DNA of 64,000 nt from Amphibalanus amphitrite (lineage: Eukaryota; Arthropoda; Thecostraca; Balanomorpha; Balanidae). Under the pieces are notes generated by a model. That model was given only the letters and a program-made list of their open reading frames with translations, searched no databases and was not told the DNA's origin. This document shows, one piece after another, positions 24,101 through 39,100 of the stretch; within the stretch, counting starts at the first letter, position 1; each line of letters begins with the position of its first letter. Both the position numbers and the translations under genes were made by a program. Location: positions 979,297-1,043,296 of the forward strand of contig NW_024881521.1 in NCBI RefSeq assembly GCF_019059575.1, written 5' to 3'.

Positions 24101-27100
24101 AGCACCTGCAGGTAGAGGGAACACACAACCCATTGGTAAGCTGCAGGTGACGGGAGGAAAGTCAAACGCATCAATATATGGAAACTGGACAGCTGAGGCA
24201 GACAAGGCCGATGACAGTTGATGAACACAAAAGACGCGTAGCAGAAAAAAAATCAAGAGTACAGGGTGTCCCATAAGTTCCTTCTCACCTATTTTTTTCT
24301 TTTAGAGGCTCTCTTATCTAAGGCCACGCTTAACTTATTTTGTAACTGAGCTTTTGGGGCTGCCATGGCAACTGTGAATATGCTCCACGGTATCTAGTTC
24401 GTCTAGACAAAATATTTTTTGCTAGAGAGCTCACTTCCTGTGGAGACGGCTTACGCCGCAACATAGAGGTCTCCGATACGGGTACGTCTCGGTATTTAGT
24501 CCGCACGTGGGCCATTCGCGACGGTTAAGGGTGATTGAGGCCATCCAGTCTGTAGCCAATGTCTGTCGCTAACTGGACGCACAGCCAGCAAGTTACGCCG
24601 ATGATTTGTTTGGAGTCAGACGCTGCAACTTTATGCTCTTTTTGTCAGCTCTCAGGAGTGAGCCATGTGGCTAAAACTGCGTGGCGCCAAAGTGGCCGTC
24701 AAAAAGGTCTTAGCGTTAGAAAGTTGGTAAGCAGGCTTTTCAGGATGGATTACCAGCTGTCTAAGAGTGTTCTTTCCGGGTACATAACTTAAGGTGACTT
24801 TAGCTTTGCTTAACAGAGGACGCCAAACAGTCGAAAATGTCTTAAAATGACTAAACATGTGTTTCGTTATGCCTGAGGCTAAAAACACTGGAGGGCCGAT
24901 GACATCAATGTGGTCATCTGGACTACCTAGTCCGTGTTTGAGATAAAACACCCGTCCAAACCCCAAAACTGTCCCATATGGGCGACGGAAAAGGCCTTCG
25001 TGTCATCCCGCTTTATTCCTATGCAAAAGGCCAGGGTCACGGTAATGTGGGGTAATATGCGTCCAGACGCTGATCAGGTTGCGATTGATAATCCAGAAAC
25101 AGTGTTGGGATGCAGAAGGCTTCTCTAAGAAGATCTAGGAGGAGTTTCAGCCTTCTAACTTAACTCGAACCGCAAATATGAACACATTTTTGGAGGAGAA
25201 AATGGCATCCGGGAGGTCGTAGGCCCATCTTCAAGGAAGGCAGTGCATCAGTGCACAGGTCAAGCAAAGCTTAAAAGCAGTGCCAGGAGACTGTGATAGG
25301 CGTCTGTGGCAAGATCACATCCCAGGCAACTCATCGGATCCAAATTTCATAAAAATGTTTCGGGAATATTGAAATTGAGGCTCGTCGAAGCCAAGCGCTG
25401 TTCCAGCCTCGAGGAGCTCACGGCGCATGTCAAGTCAGTCTGGGCTAACTTCAAGCCTGCTATGCTGCCAAACATGCCGGTTGGCATGCCGCAGCATGTA
25501 TTCATGTGTTTGCCTATGAAATGGGGAGCGCATTGAGGGGTCATAAACATACCAATTCGCAATGTACTCTGTTTTACATGCAAATATAAGGTGAGAACGA
25601 ACTTATGGGACACCCTGTAATGCACCAGTCATGAGCGTTTAATTTCAGCAGAATACGATAAAAAACCATGCTCGAATCGGTCGTCGCCCCCACCACTGAT
25701 ATGGTCACTGCGTGGGTCTTTCACTCACCTGCCAGAGAACAGCCTGCCAGGTGCTGTGCTGCAGCAGCGACCCATGCGCCGCGATGGTAGAGAAGAGGGT
25801 CTGGCCGGCTGATTTACGGACCGCCGGTCGGCTGTCTACGCACAGGTCACCTGGCGGTCAATGGAGCAATAGTGAGTTACAACGGTAAAAAAGGTCAACA
25901 GCTGAGTCGTCAGGCTGGAAACGTAACGAAGTTGAAACGCTGACTGCGGTGACGTAGGTTATAAGTACCTAATAAGGGACGCACCAGTTCACTTATAACA
26001 AAACCTACTTAAAGCCCACATTACGAGCTGCTCTATTATACAGAGCTGTCATTAACAGATCACCAGAATCATAGCAGTCTCTCGCCGTTATCAGTCCGTT
26101 CTAATATGTGCTTCTCCTAATGCAAAGCACTGCGACTGCAGCACGCAGTGTCAACTCCTCTCATCCCAGTTTCCTCACCTAGCCTGGCGAACAGACACAT
26201 CCAGAGCCGGTCGAACGGCGGCATGTTCTGGACGCCGGGAAACTCTGGAAACACGCCGGCCTCGGCCGTCAGGCAGCTGCGCAGCTTGTCCTGGCTTTGG
26301 AAAAAGTAGTCCGAGATGTTCCACTGAAATAAACGAACAGCACGGTTCAGACAGGCAGACAGTCTGACGCTAGGAGATGAAAGCTGGTAAAGCAATTACT
26401 TACATTTCATTGGTCAATGTTTGTGTTTACCATACAGCACTATCGAAGCTACGTATGTTAGTTGCCAGTGGGAAAATGCATCAATACGTAGTATTTGCGC
26501 GAGCGAGTCCGCACGAACCATGAGTCCGATGGCGGTGAGCGAGATGTTGAGCTCCTGCGTCTGCGATCCGAACTTGGCCACCGTATCGACGCAGGGAGGC
26601 AGGCAGCTCCAGGGCATCACCGGGAGGAAGTCGGTGACCACTAGCTGCAGACACTGGAACGCCAGACGAACCAGCTGCTCACTGTGGATAGGAAGGACTG
26701 TCAACAGCTAAATCCGACCTCGATTACAGGGCAAGGGCCATGACAGTAGCTGCAGATACTGGAACGCCAACTGCGCCAGCTGTTCATTGAAAATGAGCAG
26801 AGAACAATGTAGCACGGCAGCCCGTCATTCAACGTCACTCACACTAGCCTGCAGTCAGACTGAAGTAGTATTTTCCCTTAAATGCAATTGTACCTGTCAC
26901 GCGACCGTCCCGAAGTCCCCACTCACGTGTGCCTTTCGTTGACCGCTCCGATGATGGTGAGCACCAGCGGCCAGCCGTGCGAGAGCCGCTCGCCGCAGCT
27001 CTGTAGGACCTGCAGCGTACACTCGAGCTGTCTCTGACGGATGTCAGCCTGCGGTACGGCAGACAGCTCCTGCAGTGGCGTCAGCAGCAGCGTCTGCAGG

Positions 27101-30100
27101 CGCTGAAACGGTGAACGAAAGTGTAAATTCGTCCTTTTTGGGTCAGGGGACACGCTGGCAAGAGTTAGCAGGACATGGTTCGCAATTTGATCGCCTCAGA
27201 GGAAACAAGAAACAAGAGTGAGGTCATAGAAACTCTTATGGACATAACATTCAAGGACCATCTAAAAGTCAAGGCACTACCGGCGCTAAAAATATTAACG
27301 ATAACATAATTTAGCATTATGAAAATATGCTTAACACGCGCAGTGGAAGGGTTGCGAGTACTACGCCCAGTGGAAGGGGGGGGGCGGATGTCGCCCCCCC
27401 TAAGATCTCAGCTCCCACTGAAGCTAGAAAGACGAAATTTGGAGGGTAGGTGGGGGCCATGGGGGCCTGTTGTGTGTGAATTTCATGACCCTAGGTCAAT
27501 ATCTTCAAGGTCAAATGAGGTCAAATGTGGTCAAATCTGCCATATTAGCGACTTTTTTGCGTTTACACGCCGATAACTCAAAAAATTACCGGCCGATTTT
27601 CTTTTTTCTTTCACTATACGAAAGAACAACCGTTTGTGAGTATGTATGGTGAATTTCTAGATAATCCAACAATAAATATGGCATTTAGAAGCCTGCTAAG
27701 GGTAAGATGTCGCCGGCTGAAGCGGGATCGGCCGACGCGGGAAACGCGGCAATCACAATTTTGTGTTTACACACTCATAACTCAAATTATTACCGGCCGA
27801 TTTTCAAAATTCTTTGACCATAGGATTGCCTGTACATTTCTCAGTCTCCTCACCGAATTTGACGCGAATCTAATATAATCAGCGGTAAGGAGCGCAATGT
27901 AAAGTAGGAACCGTCCCGCCCCGGCACAGTCTACAATTCAGGCGGCGCGTAACGGCTAGCGCCGGCCGCCGCGCCGCCGCGCCGCCGCGGCGGCAGGATG
28001 TTTGACTTTAGACCGCTATTACTAGAAAAGTTGTGAACCGATTTTCTTATTTCTTGCACGAGAAGATCTGCAATTCAATTCTGGGCAGGTAGCCGAAATT
28101 TCACAATAATATTATGTTTGCGACGCGAGTTATTGGCGAAAAACAGGAGGGGTGGGCGAAATCCGCCCCCCCCCCCTTCCACTGCGCGTGTTAAATATGT
28201 TAATCATATGCAAAGCTCCCTTATGATGCAGAGACAGCTACAGCTCGACTGACTGACTCGACTGCACCAGCCCGAACACCATCACCCCCGCCCCTCGGTA
28301 CCTGGTTGTCTTTGAGCGGCGTCGGGTAGGTATGCTGCAGCGCTGCCCGTGTCAGTGTGGTCACCGCCTCGGCGCCCCACTCGCGCATGCGCAGATGAGG
28401 GTGCTGGCAGGCGTCGAGCAGATGCGAGGTGAGGGGCCGCCAGAACACCTCCACTCGGTCCAGGTTCACCAGACCCGTCTCCAGGAGCTTGGCCACGGCG
28501 AACAGAGACGGCTCCTGGGCGTAGGGAGAAGGGTGGATGGGTGTCAGAGTTGGTGTTCTAAATTGTTACGACCTATGAAAAACGAGAAATCGCTCGCATG
28601 CAAACAAAAAGCAGCATTATCGTGAAATTCTTATAGATGATCAATCTCATTTTAACGTTTTACAATGCTCGTGCTTTCACTCCGTGTCAAAATATGGCAT
28701 AACGCCCCGATCATCAATCCTCCCGCCGCCCCACTCCTAATCCAATGTCGGTACAATTCACTGACCCGGTTGGAGAAGGCGAGCTCCATCGACTCGTGAT
28801 TCAGCTGATTGAGCGCGTCAATCAGATGATGCAGCGCCACTTCATCCAGGTACCGGCTGCTCTCAAACAGTCGTGACAGCATGGCGGACAGCACGGGCAG
28901 GTCGGCCAGCACGGCCGTGGTCAGGACGGCGGCGTCGGCGCCCGAGCCGCCGCCGGCCGCGCCGCCGCCGCCACCGCTGCCCACCGGCCGGGCGGCCGCC
29001 TTCAGAGAGCCGCCCGTCGCCGGCTTCAGACCCAGGATCCACACCAGGTGCTGGGGAAAGGGAGAAAGGTTAGAGTGACGGAACTTATCGGGCGATGGCA
29101 TATACGTACACACGAGGGAAGACTCATGCCACTGATGGTAAAAGTTGTGAGACAGGCATATCTAGGTAACAGTCAAACTGTTGACGTATCCTGAGCCAAA
29201 AAAGAATGACAAGCAGCCTTGTTATTATTCACTGGGTCAAGCACAGCGCAGGGACCCTCCCACCTTAGCATTAGAATTGAGTTGAGATAGCCAAAATGGG
29301 GTCCCTGGCTCACAATTACCGGTTTCGGCACTCACAACATCGAGAAATGCCTTAAATCGGAAATATTGAATTTCAAAATTGCAGCATTTTGATTCAGAGG
29401 GGCTAATGCATAGGAATACCCCTCTGAATGTGTGACGTCAGCGCAGATATCTAACGATTTTAAAATGTTTGACTAAAACGTTTTGTAGCACGCGGTGGTA
29501 TATGCTGCTTTGCGCGCAACAAGAGCCGCACTTTCAGCTGCCAAACTATTGCTTCCAAATAAAGTCGCTAGGAACAGCAGAGATCCCGAAAAGTAAACAA
29601 AAGTAAAAGTCTAATATCTTGAAAACCGGTAAATATTTTTCGGTGAAATTTGGTAGATATTCGTTTTCGCTCTTTCTGAACCGAGCGACATAACTTTCAT
29701 GCCAATTCATAAACTTTTTTGAAGGTGGGAGGGTCCCTTTAAGAGGACGAATTGGCATTTTAAAATAAATTTACGCCAAGAAACTCTAGAACCAATCCAC
29801 TTTCTGCCAATCATTGTTTGTTTGTTGGGGGTTAGGGGCGCGCCAACTACGAGGTCATTTTGCGCCCATTTCTGCCAATCATTACCTGCAGTGTGGTGAG
29901 TACGAGGTGCCAGGCGGTGCCCAGTACGGCGCCGTGGCAGTGTGCCAGCGCCAGGATCGCCCGCATACACTGCAGGTTCTTGGCCGTCAGCATCACTGGA
30001 CCCTGGTGCGCGGCTGCGGAAAGGGAGGGGAGGCACGGTGGTTAGAGCAGGGGACATCAGCACATGGGCGAGGGATGAAGACGAACAGAAATGGCCAAGT

Positions 30101-33100
30101 CGCATTAGATTAATCCCGATGTGCAAAGACTGGTCCATATGAAAACAATCAAGCCTTTCACCAAAAGCTCATGAAAAAACGTCATAAAAATTTTTCAACG
30201 GCTCATTTTCCATTCACAGTTCTTTCAGAAGACATTGTAACGATAAATAACCAGTAACAAATCCACCCTATCTTACACTACCCTCTCCCTCCCCTCTCTT
30301 TACCGGCGGGTAGTGAGGCGGTCGGCAGCGCGGTGCCCACCGCCACCACCTGCTGCCGCGAGAGGCCGTCAGGCGCGGCGGCGGCGGCGGCCGCGGCGGG
30401 CGCGGGCGCCGACGGGCCGTGCGTCGGCGACCTCTGCGGGTTCAGCACGGTGAGTGTGTAGTGCGGCGGCAGAGAGGCCTTGCAGGCGGCTGTGATGAAG
30501 GCGTCGCGCGGCGTGGTCAGCTCCAGACGGCCCGAGAGCTGCGCCAGAGACTGCATCGCCTTCAGGATCGCCTCTGTGGCCGACTCGTCCGTGCTGAGGG
30601 GACGGGGATCCTGGTCAGGCACGTACAGGGTGGACCAAAAAGGATTGAAACATTTTAAACCCGTATAAAACATGCATCATTGCATGCATGTGACTGGGAA
30701 TGATACCAAACAAGAGTACATTTCGTGGAAATTCATAATGGCATCACTCTCATATGCTTTCTCTCGTTTTCAGTCTCTCACAGCAGATGTTCGAAGTGAC
30801 CACCTTCGCGAGACAGGCACAGAGCGACCAGCCTGGCTGCTGACACGATAGCCCGCTTGTATGGCTCACACAGCCTTGCTGATCGCTCTCTTCAGTTCAG
30901 AGGCCTTCTGGACCTTCCTTGTAGACCTGGCCCTTGAGATGACCCCACAGTAAAATATCTTTAGGGGTCAGGTCGGATGAGCAGGTAGGCCAGTTCCGAC
31001 TGGCACCGCGGGATATCAGCCGGTCACTGAAGTGGTTTTCGATGCACTTGAGCGTTGTTTTTACGATGTGAGGAGGCGCACCGTCTTGCTGGAACCACAT
31101 AAGGTCTATGATGAGGCTGCCATGCTTCGTTTAGACTCGCTCTCAGAACTTCCTCAGCGCCGCCTGGTATGCGCTGCTGATTGACGGTCACGGTGTCGCC
31201 GCTCCCTTCCTCGAACCAAAGTGGACCCACGATTCCTTTTCCGCTGAGGGCACACCATTTCGGTAACCTTGCTGCTGTGCAGTGACTTCTTTATCATCTC
31301 ATCTAAAGGGCCAGGTCTACAAGGAAGGTCTCTGTGACCTGAAGAGAGCGATCACCAAGACTGTGTGAGCCATACCAGCGAACATGACGTGTCGTCGGGC
31401 TATCGCGTCAGCCACCAGACCGGCCACTCTGTGCCTGTCTCGCGAAGGCGGTCTCTTCGAACATTTGCTGTGAGAGACTGAAAACGAGAGAAAGCAGATG
31501 AGAGTGATGCCGTTATGAATTTCCACGAAATGTGCTCTCGTTTGGTACCATTTCCAGTCACATGCATGCAATAATACATGTTTTATGCGACTTGCAAAAT
31601 GTTTCCATCCTTTTTGGTCCACCCTGTAAACGAGTTCGTATAAGTAGCAACTAGCAAGGAAAGAGGTGGAATTCGGGAGCAGACAGCCTAATCATCACGG
31701 TCTACAACAGGGGAGTGGGACGTCATGTGCTGATTTTAAAAAATGTGCTGAGATATAAGAACACTAGAACGATCAACTGTGAGTAAGCTCAAAGCCAGGG
31801 TTTGTGATGTCACATTTGGTAAAGTGGATCTATTCATACTCATGCAACACTCGCATAATCTCACCTGGCCTCGAGCAGCACTGACAGGGCCGCCAGCAGT
31901 CCACACCAGCTGGAGTTGACCAGCTGGCAGCTGAGCTGGCGGCCCGAGTCGGCGGTCTCCTGCTCCTTCTCCTGAGGAGCCGCCGCCTCCTGACCCTCTG
32001 TAGTAGGAGACCCCTCGGCGGACGCAGCGGCGGCGGGGGTGGATGGCAAGTCGGCCGCCGCTGGCGAGGTATCGGGAGAGGAGCTGGCAGGCTCCGGCTC
32101 CGCTGCTGATTTACTGTGAACCAGGAACACAGCTTTGAAAAACGGAGGTGAAAAACCGAGACCGATCAACAAATGGTTCTATCAACAAAGTGTCATAACT
32201 ATATCAACAAAAGTCTCTTATGTATGATTGCAAAATTCAATAACAGCAAAATTGTTCTAGTTCCCAATTTCGACCAATACGAATTTAATTAAAGCGAAAG
32301 GTCGTTGCTGAATAATTTCAGCACAACCAGCAATGCTGTGTTTGAGAACTCCACCATCAGTCGCCTCTTTATCCCATCTGACTGACCTGTCAGTCTTCTG
32401 AGAGGCCCCATTGGCCCCATCAGCAGCGGTGGCGGACTCGGCGGTCGGCTCCGGCGGCAGCGCCCGGTCCGTGATCAGAGTCAGGGAGCGCACGATCTCG
32501 ATCAGACACGTGTACGCCACGGAGGCTCCGTAACCTTCCACTACCGACGGAGGCTCCACCTTGTCCAGCATCTCCAGGCTGGGGGAGACGGTGATAGATG
32601 ATGGAACGGATGGGGGTAATACCTTACGGCAGCGGACAAGCTGAGAATGGGACCACAAAAAGTCCGATCGCAATAAAACATACCACGTCCCCTAGCCAGC
32701 TGAAAATCTAGTAGTCTATTGAAATTGGAAATAAAATAATATTCGACGAGGAAAAGTCACAAGACAGACAAATTAATACGCATCGATTACAAAATTACAT
32801 GGTTTCTCGCTGACTAACAAAACACCTCCAACCGTAGTCCACTGATTCCTATATCGGCATAGCATTCAGCATAACATCCATCTCCGTCCCTATCCCTCCA
32901 TTACAGCCCTTCTTCGCCAGTGCCTCACTCACTATGTGGCCTTGGTGGCTCCGGGCGGGAAGGACACGGCCAGCGGGATCCACACTCCTCGGTAGTAGAA
33001 GGCCGGCTGGGGCGTGACGCCGGGCCCGACCGGCATACCGGCCAGCAGCGACGGCGGGTGGCCCTGGGTCACTGCCGAGCCGGCCACTGCGGAGGCAGGG

Positions 33101-36100
33101 AGGGAGGGTCAATGGGTGGAGAGGTGGCCCTGGAACATCGCTGAACTCTCATCGTCTGATTTCTGACACATATCTGTACTCAGCTGATAACCCCGCATCA
33201 GTTCCACCAAGAACGCCCTGTTGCCGACATTTGCCACGGCACTCACCGGACGAAGAGAACGCTCCAGCCGAGTCGCGAACGAACAGACTCTGCACGTACG
33301 CGCCCAGACTGTTGACAATGTCCTGTGAAAGGGGCAGTAGAATCGGCGAGTTAAGGCACCACATGGCGGTTGCCAAAGAGGCATCATCCCAAAACATGTT
33401 GATATTCGGAAAGCCACCGTACTTAAAGAATATTTGGTTGAGATGTCACGGCACCAAAATTACAAGCAAAAGCAACATTTCAGAATAAACTTTATTTTAT
33501 TTGCAACGTTCGTCTGACCTGCACGATTTTGGTGGAGTGCGGCTTCATGTCGTAGCTGGTGCAGAAGCTGGTGAGGATGTCCTCCCTGACGGACAGCTTG
33601 TGGATCACCTCGAGGGCGACGGCGCGCTGCCAGACGGGCTTGTCGGGCTCCAGCAGCCGCACCACCAACGACAGAAAGATCTCACACTCGGTCACCTGAG
33701 GGCCAGGGGTGGTGAGGTTAACTGAGGACGAGACCATTGCGTCGAAGAGGCCAGGAAACCTGGAACGAACCTGAAGCAGGGTTCAGTGTGGCGCAGGCCG
33801 TCGACATCACTATATGTAAACTGTCCTAGAGTGGAGCTCACGTCACACCGCTGAATGAACCCAGTCCAGTTAATGAATCAGAGAAAAGAAACCAGCTACC
33901 CAGCAGTTGGATATTGCTTAGGGCACATTGAATTCATCTCTTACAGTCTACATGTAAATGTTTGAGCGACAAATGTAGCTAACAAAACAACACCATAAGC
34001 CAGCTTATTCATCCCATTGGAATCCAACCTCCCCATCAGTACTCACCAGCAGCGGGTAGAACTTCATGATGAGCACGGCCACGACTCTGAGCAGCCTCAT
34101 ACTGATGGGGAAGTAGGGCTTGTCCTGCGGACTGGGCGGAGTGCCGTGGGGCGGCGCCGCGCCGCGGTGTTTCAGGTTTGGTGAGAACAGACGGATCACC
34201 ATGGCACACACGCGCTCCTTCAGCAGAAACGTGAACTCCGGGTGCTGCCGGCGAGGGAGGGGAAGGGGGTCAGCGTAACGGTCATCGGTGATACGAGGAA
34301 CAGGCAGTTAGGGAGAATTTTAAGATGTCGCTTTCTTATGGTCGTGGGGAGTAATGACATTTTCGTATATAATAAGGCCTATATTAATTACTCGGTTGGT
34401 TCGCAGATGTAAATGCGAACAATGATAGCGAAGTTTTCATAAAAAATAGAAATTGACGAACAGTTCGGTAAAAACACACACACAAACAATCCACTTGATC
34501 GTGATGCAATGCACGCATAAAGCACATCCATTGATGATTTGCACTCGAGTCCACAGGTTCAGTCTTATCACAATTTCCAGCTTCCAGACGTGACTAACGC
34601 ATTAAGCGCTGACTGACCTTGTAGAAGATGCCCGGGAATGAGGAGAGTATGGACTCGATCAGCTCCAGGCCGAATGTGCGCGTCATCTCAGTGAGTCCCG
34701 CCAGCCAGAACGGCTGCTCGCCGTTCACCAGCTGGACAAGGTCCTGTGCAGGGATCGGCAAACGTCAGGAGTTGTAGCGGTCGGCCATTCAACCATCTAA
34801 CAAATCGTGATCACACTAGACGCGGTGTCCGCGCACAGCTGCAGTATCAAAACCCGTCACCTTGCATCAACCAGTAGCTATAGGGTAGAAGTAACATCCT
34901 GCCAGCACCATTACCTATGATCACTAAATGTGTCCAGTGTCCCACGTCCCGAATAATGTCGAACAAAATCATGTCCCTTCCATAGTTAGTTCATATTCTC
35001 TCCGCGACATCCCTCAAAGCCTACCCCCTCCCCCACACACAACGTCTCCACCCCATCCAGAACACTCTCCCGTCTCCCCGTGTTACCTGGAAGAGCAGGT
35101 AGGCGTCGGCAGCGGCCGGTTTCAGTGTGTTGGGCGGCGATCCGCTGGCTGTCTTCAGATGCTCCATGTCGGACGGCTCACCTGACGTCTGTAACGAACG
35201 GTGGAGGGGAGGAGGCACACGGTTAGAGCCAGGCACGGGACGGTGCGCGACCTGTACTACGTGATATGGGTGCTACTGCTATGTAATTGTAGACTAAGGT
35301 ACATGTGTTGGGTCGGGAGCTCATGGACCTTACCCGAAGAGAGCGTAGGAACGTAAGCTTTTACATATATAACTCGCTCAAATAAATGCAACATAAGAAC
35401 TTACGCATCGTTTGCAATAATTGAAACAATTCGAAAAAGTTAGCAACAACAAAGAACGGGTACGTGCAGGTACTAAAATATATTCCAGCCAAGCCGGCTC
35501 TTGAACCAATTGCAAAGTTTCCTTTCAGAGTGTTACACTTATCGGCCTCTTGAGGCATCTCTTCATTATTTAAACAAAGACCCCAGGTGTACCGACGTAA
35601 ACATATCGATCCGTTTAAAATCAGCTGCCAGCTGGGGCAACAGACCTCCGGTACTGCGACACTCGACAGTCAGCCAAACTCGGGCCAAGCAGCATTTTAC
35701 GACGTCTGGGGGTTCACAGGTGACCTTAATGGTGAAACATCTATTTGGAGGTGTCGAGCTGCTCAAGGCCTCGCATGCATTTAGCTCCCAGCGGAGTTCA
35801 GCGAAAAATCAGCTCGAGAGTTGACATGCATGGAAATCAACTATGGTCAATTGAAAATATAGTTGATTTTGATTAAATACCTTAACTTGATTTCGATGAT
35901 GCCCAGATTGATCGTGACTGCAATGAATTGGTAAATGGATCATTTTTCTGAGATCATCCCCAAATAGGATAATAAGGAACACGAGTCCCAGTAACTAAGC
36001 CGACTGACAGTTGCCGGCCGACGAACCGGTTCAAACCGCCTCGGCGCCCGCCTGGTTACAGTAGTTTTAGGGCCTCGTAACAACTGAGCGGATCATACCC

Positions 36101-39100
36101 ATTGTCCGACTACGCAAACACGCTACCCGACACTGGGCTCTGAATTCAGAATTTATCTGCCAGGTGATAGAGACCGAGACTGGAACTAAGCTCGTACGAA
36201 CGAAATTACTTGAAAAAAGTAGATATGTAGATAAATCAATCAAATTTGAGCGATCGACAAAATATTTACACAATGCTGTACTATTACAACAATCGACAAC
36301 CTAAACAGAAATACGCTACAAGCCACAAAATACCGAACCGTAAACATCGTAACCGACAATTACGATATCAACATGGCGATTCCTGAGTGACGCAAGCTTT
36401 ATGTTTACCGCATTCGCCTTTGTTGTCTTTCTTGAGATGCCTAATACGCCCAACACGTACCTCAAACACACATTGACGACGATTCGCCAATGCATCGCCA
36501 TCATCCATTATACCCCATTCGCAAATGCTGATAAGAAAAAATTTCCGAGTCTTTGGTAACAACTCATCAATGAAGGATCTCTGCTGCTGTCCTCCGCGAG
36601 GACTTAAATGAGGACTCGCCTTTGGCGGATCAATTCTGTGCTCGGCCAGAGCTCAGCGAGGAGTCTGTGAGCATCGTTAAGCACTCACCTTTGGCAGATC
36701 CCTGCTGCCCTCGACGAGGATTCAGCGAGGACTCAGTGCAGACTCAGCGATGACTCGGTGGGGACCCAGCGGGGATTCTGTGAGGACTCACCTTTGGCGG
36801 GTCCCTGCTATCTTCAGTGAGGACTCGCTCGAACACGAGCGACACCAGCTGGCGGACCGTGGCACCGGCCGTGTTCATCACAGTCGAGTCCTTACAGAAG
36901 CACAGCCGGAAACACAGCGCCAAACTCTGCGGGCAGATATTCCGGTAAATAATGACAATTCGACCTACTGACGACACTGAGCAGACAGAACGGCAAATGT
37001 GCGCGAGAGGCCCACAAGTGTGGCGATGATGAGACGAATAATAGGATAAATAGGTACAGGTCTCGCGGGTTTTAGCGGTAGGTTTTGCACCTAGAGAATT
37101 TAGTGTACTTCAGGCTATATCTTCGTCGTTTTAAGCTTTTAAGCTTTTAAGCGTTGACGATGTGATCGACTTGTTGGTTCACAAGCCGGCCATGATCGTG
37201 TAAAATGGCTTCATCGTAGATCGATTAGTTTCTGAGATATAACCAGAAATGTAAAAGTGCAAAACCTACCGCTTAATCTCGCGAGAGCCGTACCTTTGGA
37301 TACATTTAGTAGCATGTTAGATTTCCCCAAACACATATGACTGGCCTGGCCACCGTCCCGCGACGCTCTCGCCAACAAAACACCACTCGCCATTTGCCGT
37401 ACACGTATGTATCCCACTTACGATAACCGCTCCTGCAGCCTACTGACCTTGGCCAGCGTGTCACCCTGTGCGACAGCATTTGTTGTAAGCAGCAGTGCCA
37501 CCGTCTGAAGGAGCTTCACCTCCTCGATGTTGGAGCGCATTAGGCCCCAGACGGTCTCTGTGATGTAGCCGGCACCCTTGGTGTCCACGGCCTGCTGCAG
37601 GATCAGCCGCTGGATCGTGCCCAGACATTGCTGCAGGAGACAGTGGGAAGAGATTGTCACACAATGAGATTACAAAGGCTTGATGGGGATTGATTTGAAT
37701 GTTAGCATGTGTGTGTGTGGGGGGGGGGGGGCTATAGTGATAAGTGCTCCAACCATCAGAACATTGCACGCAAATAATTTTGCTGATAATTTGATATTTT
37801 ATTTGAGGAACAAATGTGTGATAACAAAGCAACAGGTAACTAACTAATTGATTTCAACATGGTAAACGTAAATGAAATAAAAAGATCTAAATAAAAAAAT
37901 TCAATCACCCTGCACTTCAGCTGAAAGACATACATGACACATTCCTCTTTAAACAGTATGTGAAAATTATTAGTGAAAATAAACTCTGAGGGCTCAAGTC
38001 ATATGGCTGATGTCAACAAACCTTTGCAATTTTTGGCTCCTTTGTCTCGCAGCCCTGTACAAGTGGGTAGAGGATGTGGGCACTGATGTGCGGGAGGGTG
38101 ACGTCAGGGTTTGCCAGTCCACCTCTGACTTTCACTATTGCCTCCTCACATGCCTGGGGGTCAAAGGAGAATGGTCACTATTGAGAAGAAAAAAGGTAGA
38201 AAGTAAAGACAGGTGTCAGAAAATCTCCATATTAATTCAATCTAACAGTCAAATAAACAAAATCACCTTTTCCTGTTTTTCATGCACTTGTATCTCAAGT
38301 TTATGGTGAAATAAAAATAATTGAAAAATCAGAAATCATGTCACATTATTATTACCATTTTGATTTACATAGAGAACAAATTGCTTTAAAGATTAAGAGC
38401 ATGATTTGAGCATCAATATCAGCACAATTAATGTCCAAAACATGTAAAATACCCCAGTAGGCGGAACTATGGTCATGAGTACCCAAATATAGGAACGTTC
38501 CCATTTTTGGGAACGGAGTTCCCAAATATGGGAACGGGCGTTCCCATTTATGAGAACGGAAGGCAATTTTTCGGCCGTTCTCCCACTAAAACTCAAAAGT
38601 GCATCACGTCTCAAAAAAGTGCACGCTGATTTAAGTATCTACTAAATCTCCATAAAGTTATCTTTAATCTGACCGTGGAACAAGGAAATTGACCGTGGAA
38701 TGATATTTTTAATGATTTTTTGAAAATGACAGAATGGTGGAAATATGGGTTATACGACATTTAACATGCAATTTTAAGGAAAATGAAGCATTTTTTAGTT
38801 TGAGGTAAAGTATAATAATTTTCGCCTGGTTATGAACTTTCATACTATCGACACCAGATGCTGACAAATGCAAGCGAAGACGCGGACGGTCCCGAGGTAA
38901 TATTGTTGACTTTTGTGTCGGGGCGGACGACCGCGTGGAACGTGAGTGAATTTACCGAGCTACTGTTGTAAACTCAGTTTAAGCGGTTGAAAATTATCCA
39001 GCTGTATTTTATCATCCCGGAAAGACATATTTTATTTGGATGCTAGCTGTTTAGAGTTGTTTTATAAGGAGCGTCATGAGCGTGGTTTTTGTCTTCCGTG

